A stretch of DNA of 64,000 nt from JAWSVE01 sp050789445 (lineage in GTDB: Bacteria; Pseudomonadota; Gammaproteobacteria; Pseudomonadales; Cellvibrionaceae). The position numbers and the translations under genes are program-made. Under the pieces are notes generated by a model that saw only the letters and a list, made by a program, of their open reading frames with translations, made no database searches and was not told the DNA's origin. Of this stretch, positions 15,775 to 22,908 are shown in pieces. Location of the stretch: NCBI GenBank assembly GCA_050789445.1, contig JAILXR010000001.1:2852001-2916000 (forward strand). Direction: 5' to 3'. How positions within the stretch are numbered: position 1 is the stretch's first letter; each line of letters opens with the position of its first letter.

Positions 15775-18450
15775 ATGCTTTATATCGCAAAAAAACCTAT
15801 GTCGATTGCGCTTGCAATGGCGCTGACAACTATACCAGTCCATGCACAAAATTCTGGGGCTGCATTAGAAGAAATTATAGTGACGGCACAGCGTCGAGAA
15901 GAATCCATTCAAGATGTGCCAATTGCAGTTAGTGCATTTGGTGCAACAGAGATGGCTGCTCAACAAATAAATGAAGCATCAGATTTACAAAATTTGGTGC
16001 CAAACATGACTTACACCGGTGGGTCAGATGGCTTTCAAATTCGAGGAGTCGGAAATTCAGTAGGTGGAACAACGGGTGATGTGGGTGTAGGTATCCACCA
16101 CAATAATGCGCCACAAGTTCAAAGCCGAATTGCGAATGCAGAATTTCTGGATGTGCAGCGAATAGAAGTGTTACGTGGACCTCAAGGAACATTGTATGGT
16201 CGAAACGCTACGGGCGGCGTGATTAATATTATTACCCAAAAGCCAGTTTTTGAAGAATGGGATTTTAGCGCTGGGCTTGAATTAGGTAATTACAGTAATC
16301 AAAAAATTCAAGGCATGGTCAATATTCCCATGGGCGATATGTTTGCTTTACGTGTTGCAGGCAACACATTGAGCCGAGATGGTTATACTGAAAATTTAGC
16401 AACAGCTAATGATATTGATGATAGAGATATCTGGTCCGGTCGTGCCACTTTAGGATTTGAACCAACTGATTCAATAAGAGGCTGGGTCCTTTGGGAAAAA
16501 TATTCCGAAGATGATTCGCGACGAGAAGGCGCAAGCACGTTTTGCATTCAAGATCCGGAAGTAACTCAAGTGGGTAGTACGCCTGTTAATGACCCTGTTG
16601 CTCAAATGTTTTTAAGTCGAGGTTGTGCGCCAGGTTCGATCTATCAAGACAATGCTCGTAGCTATCCAAACAGCGTCGGCACCTTCGGTGGCCGTTTTGC
16701 ACTTCTTGCTGGCGTCGTGCCAGGGAATGTATTTGCAGGTCAAAGTCTATCCACAGATTTGAGAGAAACTTCGGAATATTTTGATCCGACGACAGAAGTA
16801 GAAAATGAAATCTTTGAAGCGCAAATTGATTTTGATATTGGTGATTCAATGACATTTAGCCTGTTGGGGCATTCGTCAGAGGATGTTAGTTATTCGACCT
16901 TTGGCAGTGCAGAAGCCGCCATTGGATTTTTAGATACACCCATTACACCTGACGGATTGTTTACTGATTTTCAAAGTGGCGTTGCAAGCGGTGTACGTAC
17001 TTTAACTATCGCAGATAACACTACAAAGCAAAAATCGATCGAAGCGCGATTATTTTCTGGTTTCGATGGAGCAGTAAACTTTAGCGCAGGTTTGTTGTCG
17101 TTTAAGGCAGACCGCGACACTATTTTATTCGTGTCAACCAATGCAACGACTGCGTTTGTTACTGCTGTAACGTGTGGAGGGGTTATTGCTGGATGTCCTG
17201 TCTATTTCGATACAAATCCGCGGCCAGATTACACAGGCCATCAGTATTTTGTGACCGAAACACCTTACGAATTAACATCTAATGCGATTTTTGGTGAGTT
17301 GTACTACGAGCCAACGGACGAATTAAAGCTGACAACAGGTTTACGTTACACCGATGATACAAAAAAACGAACGTCTTTAGATCTTCAGCTTCTTGAAGAA
17401 ACAGGCGCAAATGGTGACGGAACTGGTGGCTATCCAGCGAGTGCGATACGAGATGATGAGGTTGATTTCCAGGAAGTGACAGGTCGAGTGACACTAGACT
17501 GGATGCCAGAAACCTCCTTTACGGATACTACATTAGTTTATGCCTCTTTAAGTCGTGGTTATAAGGCGGGAGGGTTTAATGCGCCGGAGCAGGGTGTTTC
17601 AACTATCGAACCTTACGAGTCGGAATTTGTGAATGCGCTTGAAGTTGGAACTAAAAATTCCTTCGCGGGCGGGCAAGCACAGGTGAATGCGACCGCTTTT
17701 TATTATGATTACGAAGGTTATCAAATTTCTAAAATCGAACAATTTTCTACTCGAAATGAAAACATTGATGCAAAAGTATATGGAATTGAATTGGAAACAC
17801 AATTTGAACCTGTTGCAAATTTACGGTTTAACGCGAATGTAGGTTGGCTGAAAACAGAAGTTCAAAATGGAACGTCGGTTGATTCGTTAGATAGAACAGC
17901 TGGTGATCCATCGTTTACCACATTGAAAGGTTTTAAGGTTGGTTGTGTTGCCCCGACTGCCGTTGTCGAAGGCATCGTCACAGGAATTAATGCTAATCTG
18001 GTACCTGTCAACGCTCTTTTTAATCCTTGTGATAATACAGCTAACGCCGCACTGGGTGGCCCCTTTCCTGCTGGTGTAGAACAAGACTTATCCGGTAATG
18101 AGCTACCTAATTCGCCCAGTTTAACGGCATCACTTGGTGCTGAATATTCATGGGAGTTAGGTGCGTGGTTGACAACAGTTCGTGCGGATTATAGTTGGAA
18201 AGATAAAAGCTATGCAGCCGTTTTCAATAACGAAAGTTATGAAATTGATTCATGGGAAAACGCTAACATGAGTCTTATTGTCGATAATCTTGACCTAGGA
18301 GTAACAGTTCAACTGTATGTCAAGAATGCATTTGATGATGATACGGTTGTTAATTATGGAACCGGTTCTGATGGCTTAGGTTTAGAGCGTAATGCGACCT
18401 TGCTTGACCCTAGACTTTATGGGTTGTCTGTTACTTATAAAATGCAGTAA
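15775..18450 (+). CDS. TonB-dependent outer-membrane receptor
   Basis: The 891-residue protein has a signal peptide ending near 'VHAQ'. A TonB box (EEIIVTAQRR), a plug domain ('DVPIAVSAFGATEM', 'FQIRGVG', 'VLRGPQGTLYGRNATGGVINI') and a 22-strand-type barrel follow, ending in a C-terminal aromatic-containing strand (LYGLSVTYKMQ). Such receptors import siderophores, vitamins, glycans or steroid-like compounds using TonB energy. The plug sequence fits the group common in marine and sphingomonad-like genomes, but the substrate cannot be read from it. The gene follows the motor operon terminator and is followed by a TetR gene, which may regulate it. Confidence 0.95.
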   Translation: MLYIAKKPMSIALAMALTTIPVHAQNSGAALEEIIVTAQRREESIQDVPIAVSAFGATEMAAQQINEASDLQNLVPNMTYTGGSDGFQIRGVGNSVGGTTGDVGVGIHHNNAPQVQSRIANAEFLDVQRIEVLRGPQGTLYGRNATGGVINIITQKPVFEEWDFSAGLELGNYSNQKIQGMVNIPMGDMFALRVAGNTLSRDGYTENLATANDIDDRDIWSGRATLGFEPTDSIRGWVLWEKYSEDDSRREGASTFCIQDPEVTQVGSTPVNDPVAQMFLSRGCAPGSIYQDNARSYPNSVGTFGGRFALLAGVVPGNVFAGQSLSTDLRETSEYFDPTTEVENEIFEAQIDFDIGDSMTFSLLGHSSEDVSYSTFGSAEAAIGFLDTPITPDGLFTDFQSGVASGVRTLTIADNTTKQKSIEARLFSGFDGAVNFSAGLLSFKADRDTILFVSTNATTAFVTAVTCGGVIAGCPVYFDTNPRPDYTGHQYFVTETPYELTSNAIFGELYYEPTDELKLTTGLRYTDDTKKRTSLDLQLLEETGANGDGTGGYPASAIRDDEVDFQEVTGRVTLDWMPETSFTDTTLVYASLSRGYKAGGFNAPEQGVSTIEPYESEFVNALEVGTKNSFAGGQAQVNATAFYYDYEGYQISKIEQFSTRNENIDAKVYGIELETQFEPVANLRFNANVGWLKTEVQNGTSVDSLDRTAGDPSFTTLKGFKVGCVAPTAVVEGIVTGINANLVPVNALFNPCDNTANAALGGPFPAGVEQDLSGNELPNSPSLTASLGAEYSWELGAWLTTVRADYSWKDKSYAAVFNNESYEIDSWENANMSLIVDNLDLGVTVQLYVKNAFDDDTVVNYGTGSDGLGLERNATLLDPRLYGLSVTYKMQ

Positions 18451-18475
18451 CACTATCCAAATTTAATGTATTGTG

Positions 18476-18522
18476 AAAGCGGGTTTTGTCATGTGTAGAC
18501 ATGTCAGAGCTCGTTTTTTTTT
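18476..18522 (+). terminator. Rho-independent terminator after the receptor gene
   Basis: A long imperfect hairpin (about 19 pairs including G-U pairs and one T-T mismatch, apical CATGT-GTAG-ACATG) is followed by nine T residues. It lies 26 nt after the receptor stop and separates the receptor from the TetR gene. Confidence 0.75.
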
Positions 18523-18583
18523 GCACGTAATTTATTAAGAATAACAATAGAATGTATTTAGTAATAATTTTACAGTTCGTTAA

Positions 18584-19264
18584 ATGGTAAAGAAAGATGG
18601 GCTACTTATGACAGAAGAATATAAAAGTGACGAAGGCAACACAAAAAAAAGAACGAATGCTGAGCGTAGTGCAGTAACTCAAAAAAAAATTATAGAGGCT
18701 GCTATCCAGTGTTTGTGTGATTATGGTTATAGCGGGTGCTCCATTAATCTAGTTGCAAAACAGGCTGGTATTAGCAAAGGCGCAATGCTGCATCATTATT
18801 CTACGAAATGTGAATTGATGATATCTGTTGCACACTCTTGTATAGAATTACATACAAATTTACGGCGCGAAATTTTAGAAAATGCAAAACCAGGAAAAGG
18901 TCCAATGTCTCGTTGGGTAGATTCAAGTCGGGAAATTATTAAGGAGGCATCATATGTTGCATTAATGGAAATCACGATGGCAACTCGTAACGACGCCGAG
19001 TTGGCAGATCAATTTGAAAAGCCAAAAAAAATTCTCTCGGATCAACGAGAAATGGTGGCAGAAGTTATCGCGAAAGAGCTAGGAATCAAAGTGAGTGATG
19101 ATCTACGTGCAATGATCAATCTTCATGGGAATTCATTAAAAGGCATCGCAATTGCAAAAATGATTGATACTGAACAAAAGAGTTATGATAAACAGTTTGA
19201 GCTTATTGAGGATTTTGAAAATAGTTTGATACAAAAATTAATAGATGACGAAGCTGGCAATTAA
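18584..19264 (+). CDS. TetR family transcriptional regulator
   Basis: The 226-residue protein has an N-terminal TetR DNA-binding domain at about residues 25-75 ('IIEAAIQCLCDYGYSGCSINLVAKQAGISKGAMLHHY'), with the typical helix-turn-helix and 'HHY' end. The C-terminal ligand domain is not assignable. ATG 18584 gives the full frame; ATG 18608 (eight codons later) is a plausible alternative, and neither has a strong ribosome-binding site. Its position just after the TonB-dependent receptor suggests it controls that gene in response to a ligand, but a terminator lies between them. Confidence 0.92.
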   Translation: MVKKDGLLMTEEYKSDEGNTKKRTNAERSAVTQKKIIEAAIQCLCDYGYSGCSINLVAKQAGISKGAMLHHYSTKCELMISVAHSCIELHTNLRREILENAKPGKGPMSRWVDSSREIIKEASYVALMEITMATRNDAELADQFEKPKKILSDQREMVAEVIAKELGIKVSDDLRAMINLHGNSLKGIAIAKMIDTEQKSYDKQFELIEDFENSLIQKLIDDEAGN

Positions 19265-19338
19265 TAATATATATTTCTTTGAAAAAGTTAGAAATTCAAA
19301 TGGTTTATTATTGTGCTGAAAGATATCAAGCTTTCTGT

Positions 19339-20532
19339 TTAATACCAAAAGGACAAGAAGAGGCGTACAACATTAGCATTAAATGTATACAGTGGTTCTT
19401 GGCCTAGTGCTGGAGGTACGGGGGCACTTGAGGGGCGGGCATCTCGAAAGTTGTCGTAATCAAATTGAATGTGATCCCAATATAAATTAGCCGATGCTTT
19501 TTCAAAATAAGGAATTAATCCTTTTGGAAATTCGTAAGTGACGCCGAGGCCAAATGTGCTGGTGTCAAAAGTACTCATTTCTTTATCGCGTGCACGGAAT
19601 TCAATGAGGTTGTCAGGATCTTCATTGTAAGGGAAAAGATCGCTATAAAAATCGGCCTGTGTTTGGCTGTAGCTTCGAATTTTTCCTTCAATAACTAATC
19701 CTAAGCTTTCAATGGGATGAACATATTTTAATTCATAGCTGCTTGCTTGAATTCCCCAGCTATCACTAAAGCTTCTGAACTCTAGCCCTACTGATGCACG
19801 ATAAGGTAAATAATAAAGTCCGCGAATGGCGAAAGCATCACTGTTGCGAGTCTCGGGATAATTCTCTGGTTGAGCTACCGCAGAAGTAAAACCAGTGGTT
19901 GCATCTAGGGCTCTCACTTGACGGTATGGGTTATTTAAAAAACCGCTATCAATAACGCTTTCAAAATTGAGCGCAATTAAAAAATCTTTGGTTAAAATTT
20001 GAGAGATACCTAGCTTATAGCGGCGATGTTCGTTGTCGCCAACATACTCAGCTTGTGCTGCACCAGTCGTATCATCCACAACTGTTTTGCTAACTGTATC
20101 TGAACCGTAACTAAAGCCGAGGGAAATATTGGTTAGGTCGCCAAAAAAATCTTGGCTGATACCAAAACCAATTGTATCGGCTTCATAATCATTTTCTGAG
20201 CTATTGGTGAAGCCCAAACTCATAATTGTTTTATCAAAAAGATAATCAACGCCCACGCTGTATTCTGTTCGTTCCTCTTCGTATTCACTGGCGCCCTGTA
20301 CTTCCACGTCAATAGTCGCGCTAGTGACCATATCAACATAGTAGTTTGCGTAGACAGAGACAGTGTCTTTTATGCCTTTGCGAACGAGTACAGAAGGACC
20401 ATTAATCGTAGCGCCACCACCTTCATAGGAATGAAATAAAATGTCAGCGCGGTCTTCCGGCAATACCGCCGCAGTTGCAACATGAGCTGAAGTTGCAGCC
20501 AATAAAAATAATATTTTTGTTACTGTTTTCAT
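19339..20532 (-). CDS. DUF3570 outer-membrane beta-barrel protein
   Basis: From ATG 20532 the protein has about 397 residues: a signal peptide ('KILFLLAATSAHVATA') and then repeated amphipathic strands typical of an outer-membrane barrel, ending in Phe-Trp-Tyr. The N-terminal 'VLPEDRADILFHSYEGGGATINGPSVLVRKG' segment fits DUF3570. An upstream in-frame ATG at 20655 lies inside the DUF4266 gene and is rejected because the signal peptide starts at 20532. DUF3570 is known to occur with DUF4266, TlpA-like thioredoxins and ApbE; its function is not established. It is the last gene of the minus-strand set. Confidence 0.88.
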   Translation of the reverse strand: MKTVTKILFLLAATSAHVATAAVLPEDRADILFHSYEGGGATINGPSVLVRKGIKDTVSVYANYYVDMVTSATIDVEVQGASEYEEERTEYSVGVDYLFDKTIMSLGFTNSSENDYEADTIGFGISQDFFGDLTNISLGFSYGSDTVSKTVVDDTTGAAQAEYVGDNEHRRYKLGISQILTKDFLIALNFESVIDSGFLNNPYRQVRALDATTGFTSAVAQPENYPETRNSDAFAIRGLYYLPYRASVGLEFRSFSDSWGIQASSYELKYVHPIESLGLVIEGKIRSYSQTQADFYSDLFPYNEDPDNLIEFRARDKEMSTFDTSTFGLGVTYEFPKGLIPYFEKASANLYWDHIQFDYDNFRDARPSSAPVPPALGQEPLYTFNANVVRLFLSFWY

Positions 20533-20584
20533 TGTTATTTTGTTTGGCCTACATTTTTTAAATGGGTATTGAATTGATAATGTT

Positions 20585-20812
20585 TTAGTTGCAACCACAA
20601 CCGCCGCCAGAACTGCCTTCAGCGCCGCGCATAGCTTCTCGTGATTCATAAACATGATGTAAATATTTTGAAGAAGCAGGATCTCTGTCGAATTTCATAA
20701 CAGCATCGGCAAGATTCTGCCTTTCGTAAGGTTTGACCCACGGTTTAACCGAGCAGCCAGAAAGTATCATCAGGCTGATACTTAAGATTGCGAATGTTTT
20801 TAGGGTTTTCAT
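20585..20812 (-). CDS. DUF4266 lipoprotein with cysteine tail
   Basis: The 75-residue lipoprotein has a lipobox (LSGC, Cys20), then 'VKPWVKPYERQNLADAVMKFDRDP', and ends in a Gly-rich tail with two cysteines (GGGCGCN). This pattern matches DUF4266, small proteins encoded beside DUF3570 barrels. The paired cysteines beside a thioredoxin gene suggest redox chemistry or metal binding, which is inference. Its start overlaps the tlpA stop (ATGA), and the DUF3570 gene follows after 52 bases. Confidence 0.9.
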   Translation of the reverse strand: MKTLKTFAILSISLMILSGCSVKPWVKPYERQNLADAVMKFDRDPASSKYLHHVYESREAMRGAEGSSGGGCGCN

Positions 20813-21300
20813 TCGCGAATAAGCTCTTTGATTTGTTTTTTATATTCGTCTTCGTAACCTGGCTTGTAACCACGATGTAGATAGCGCATTTTTCCATTCC
20901 GGTCGATGATGACTGTGCTTGGCATAGCCTCTACATTGTACAGCTCGCTTACTTCACTTTCTTGATCGTATAAGACTGGGAAACTAATTTTCACATTATT
21001 TAAAATTTTATTGGCTTCTTCAGAGTCGGGCTCAACGTTAACGCCTAAAATAGTAAAACCGGCACGGCTGTAACGCTGGTAGAGCTCTTCAAGAATCGGC
21101 ATTTCTTGCCGACAAGGACCGCACCAAGATGCCCAAAAATTTATCATAACGACTTCGCCACGCAATTCAGATAAGCGAACATTTTTTCCTGAATTACTTG
21201 GTAAAGTAAAATCGTAAGCTGAGCCAGATAATTTTTGTGATGCTTGCGTAGCCGCTGCAAAACTTAAACTAATTAATAAAACAGATAAAATCTTTTTCAT
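20809..21300 (-). CDS. TlpA-like periplasmic thioredoxin
   Basis: The 163-residue protein has a signal peptide ending 'ATQA'. A thioredoxin fold follows with 'MINFWASWCGPCRQEMP' (active-site Cys-Gly-Pro-Cys at about 59-62) and 'MPSTVIIDRNG' with the cis-proline. TlpA/ResA proteins reduce disulfides in the periplasm, often of cytochrome c haem sites or copper proteins. It heads the tlpA-DUF4266-DUF3570 set and has a good ribosome-binding site (AGAGGA, 6 nt). A near-palindrome (AGCGCA-T-TGCGCT, 21320-21332) just upstream of the ribosome-binding site could be an operator. Confidence 0.93.
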   Translation of the reverse strand: MKKILSVLLISLSFAAATQASQKLSGSAYDFTLPSNSGKNVRLSELRGEVVMINFWASWCGPCRQEMPILEELYQRYSRAGFTILGVNVEPDSEEANKILNNVKISFPVLYDQESEVSELYNVEAMPSTVIIDRNGKMRYLHRGYKPGYEDEYKKQIKELIRE

Positions 21301-21450
21301 GTTGTGTCCTCTTACTGATAGCGCATTGCGCTTCTAAACCTGAATAGTGAAACTATTTTGAATAGAAAAATTTAATTCGCATCAAAAATGTTTGTGCTTT
21401 TTCATTTTGCTTTTGTTTCACCCTGTTATTAGGTCTTTAAATAATGTGTT

Positions 21451-22131
21451 TTAAAAAAACAATGTGAGCCCTAGATGAGCTTCTAAGTTTTGTGTTGTTA
21501 TGTCTTCACCCAATAAATCATGACTGAAAATATGGTCACGCATGTCAACATGAAACGATAACCAATCAGTTAGCGCAACTCGTAGGCCGCCGCCAACGCT
21601 ATAAGTAAAGTGTTGTTCGTCAGCAAAAGATGTACTACCTGCGCCGACGATTAAATAAAATGAGGTGTTGAAAGCCCAGTTCTTACCAATAAATACTTCG
21701 CCAGGTAACATGTTCCAGCCGAAAGCAATGTTGTAATAAGATAACTCTCTTTGCTCGTCGGTAAATAATGGTGTCGAGCCGCTGAGGCGCTCGAAGCTAG
21801 TTTCTTGTAAGTTAGATAGAGCATAAGTACCTTCAAGAAAAAAATCTTCAGTGACGTGGTAAGCGAGTCGGACTCCTGCAACTGAATTGCTTCCAAAATC
21901 TTCTACGCTAAGTACGCCAGCATAAAAACCGATTTCAAAATCTTCATTGTCGAGGATATCTTCTTCAACAACACGTCGTTCCATATCCGGTGTGATAATT
22001 TGATCAAGTACTGAGTCAGTTGAGTTTTCTTCGTCATCGTCTTGCGCAAAAGCAGGAAGGCTAACAGCAGTTAAAATTCCTAAGCTACATGTTAAGCCGA
22101 TTAGAAAAAGACGTTTAATCCGATTTTCCAC
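21451..22131 (-). CDS. Outer-membrane beta-barrel protein
   Basis: The 226-residue protein has a signal peptide ending 'AFAQ', an acidic linker, and an eight-strand-type barrel ending in Phe-Phe. The middle ('NEDFEIGFYAGVLSVEDFGSNSVAGVRLAYHVTEDFFLEGTY') fits the outer-membrane barrel family found as several paralogues in Myxococcus and in some gammaproteobacteria. It overlaps the upstream barrel gene by 31 nt. The two adjacent barrels share the 'ITRSF/VTEDFFLE' type strands and probably act together. Confidence 0.88.
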   Translation of the reverse strand: MENRIKRLFLIGLTCSLGILTAVSLPAFAQDDDEENSTDSVLDQIITPDMERRVVEEDILDNEDFEIGFYAGVLSVEDFGSNSVAGVRLAYHVTEDFFLEGTYALSNLQETSFERLSGSTPLFTDEQRELSYYNIAFGWNMLPGEVFIGKNWAFNTSFYLIVGAGSTSFADEQHFTYSVGGGLRVALTDWLSFHVDMRDHIFSHDLLGEDITTQNLEAHLGLTLFF

Positions 22132-22865
22132 TCTTTGACCTCTTCGTTTTCATTTCGACTCGTTAGAATCAAATTGTTGGTGTATTCCATGCGAACCATA
22201 AAGCTTCGTGTGATGTAACCTTGAGCGCCAAGGCCTACCATGAGCATGCTATCAGTACGATCTTCCGTTTTGACAAGTGTGGCATCAGGACTCACTTTAA
22301 TAATGGCGACACCCATGGTGAAATAAGGCGATACTCGCCAGTGTGGCCATGTTTCATGCAACAAGCTCGTACCAACCGACAAGCTGTTTGAAAAGCTGCC
22401 GACTGCATGCGTTACTTTTGCTTCAAGAGTAAAATTTTTGGTGAATCGATAACCGCCATAAATTGATAAGGCATCTGCTCCGCCAAAATCTCCTGCGGCT
22501 GCACCAGCGCTCCAGCGACGATTGATAAAATCGTCAATATCGACTTGGTCAAATTCAATGAGTTTTCCATCGTTACCCAAAGTGAGTTCTAGGTCATCAC
22601 GATGAGCCCAGCCGGTTATTCCTTTCGGTAACTCTACTTTTATCCAATCAGTACGCTTTTTTGCTAAAACAATTTTTTGGCCGTATTCGACAGCGTGCAC
22701 GATGGGAAAGCCTCGACCAGGACCGGTATGTAAATCTACATACTGATCGATAATCGTAACTTCGAGTTTTTCGGACGCCTGCGTAGGCATCGCTAAATAA
22801 CAAAAAGCGATGGTTTGAAAGAAAAGTACAAGCCACCGCTTAGTTTGATGAACAGTTAATTTCAT
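22101..22865 (-). CDS. SH3-domain outer-membrane beta-barrel protein
   Basis: The 254-residue protein has a signal peptide ending near 'TQA'. A bacterial SH3-like domain follows at about residues 33-90 ('VDLHTGPGRGFPIVHAVEYGQKIVLAKKRTDWIKVEL...GWAHRDDL'), then a barrel of about 140 residues ending in Phe-Phe. SH3b domains bind peptidoglycan or proteins, so the protein may tie the outer membrane to the wall. Fusion of SH3b to this barrel is notable. It lies 43 bases after the HzsA-like gene on the same strand and overlaps the next barrel gene. Confidence 0.88.
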   Translation of the reverse strand: MKLTVHQTKRWLVLFFQTIAFCYLAMPTQASEKLEVTIIDQYVDLHTGPGRGFPIVHAVEYGQKIVLAKKRTDWIKVELPKGITGWAHRDDLELTLGNDGKLIEFDQVDIDDFINRRWSAGAAAGDFGGADALSIYGGYRFTKNFTLEAKVTHAVGSFSNSLSVGTSLLHETWPHWRVSPYFTMGVAIIKVSPDATLVKTEDRTDSMLMVGLGAQGYITRSFMVRMEYTNNLILTSRNENEEVKEWKIGLNVFF

Positions 22866-22908
22866 TAAGGTTAAATCGTTAAATCCATTGTATCCACTTG
22901 AGTTACCT

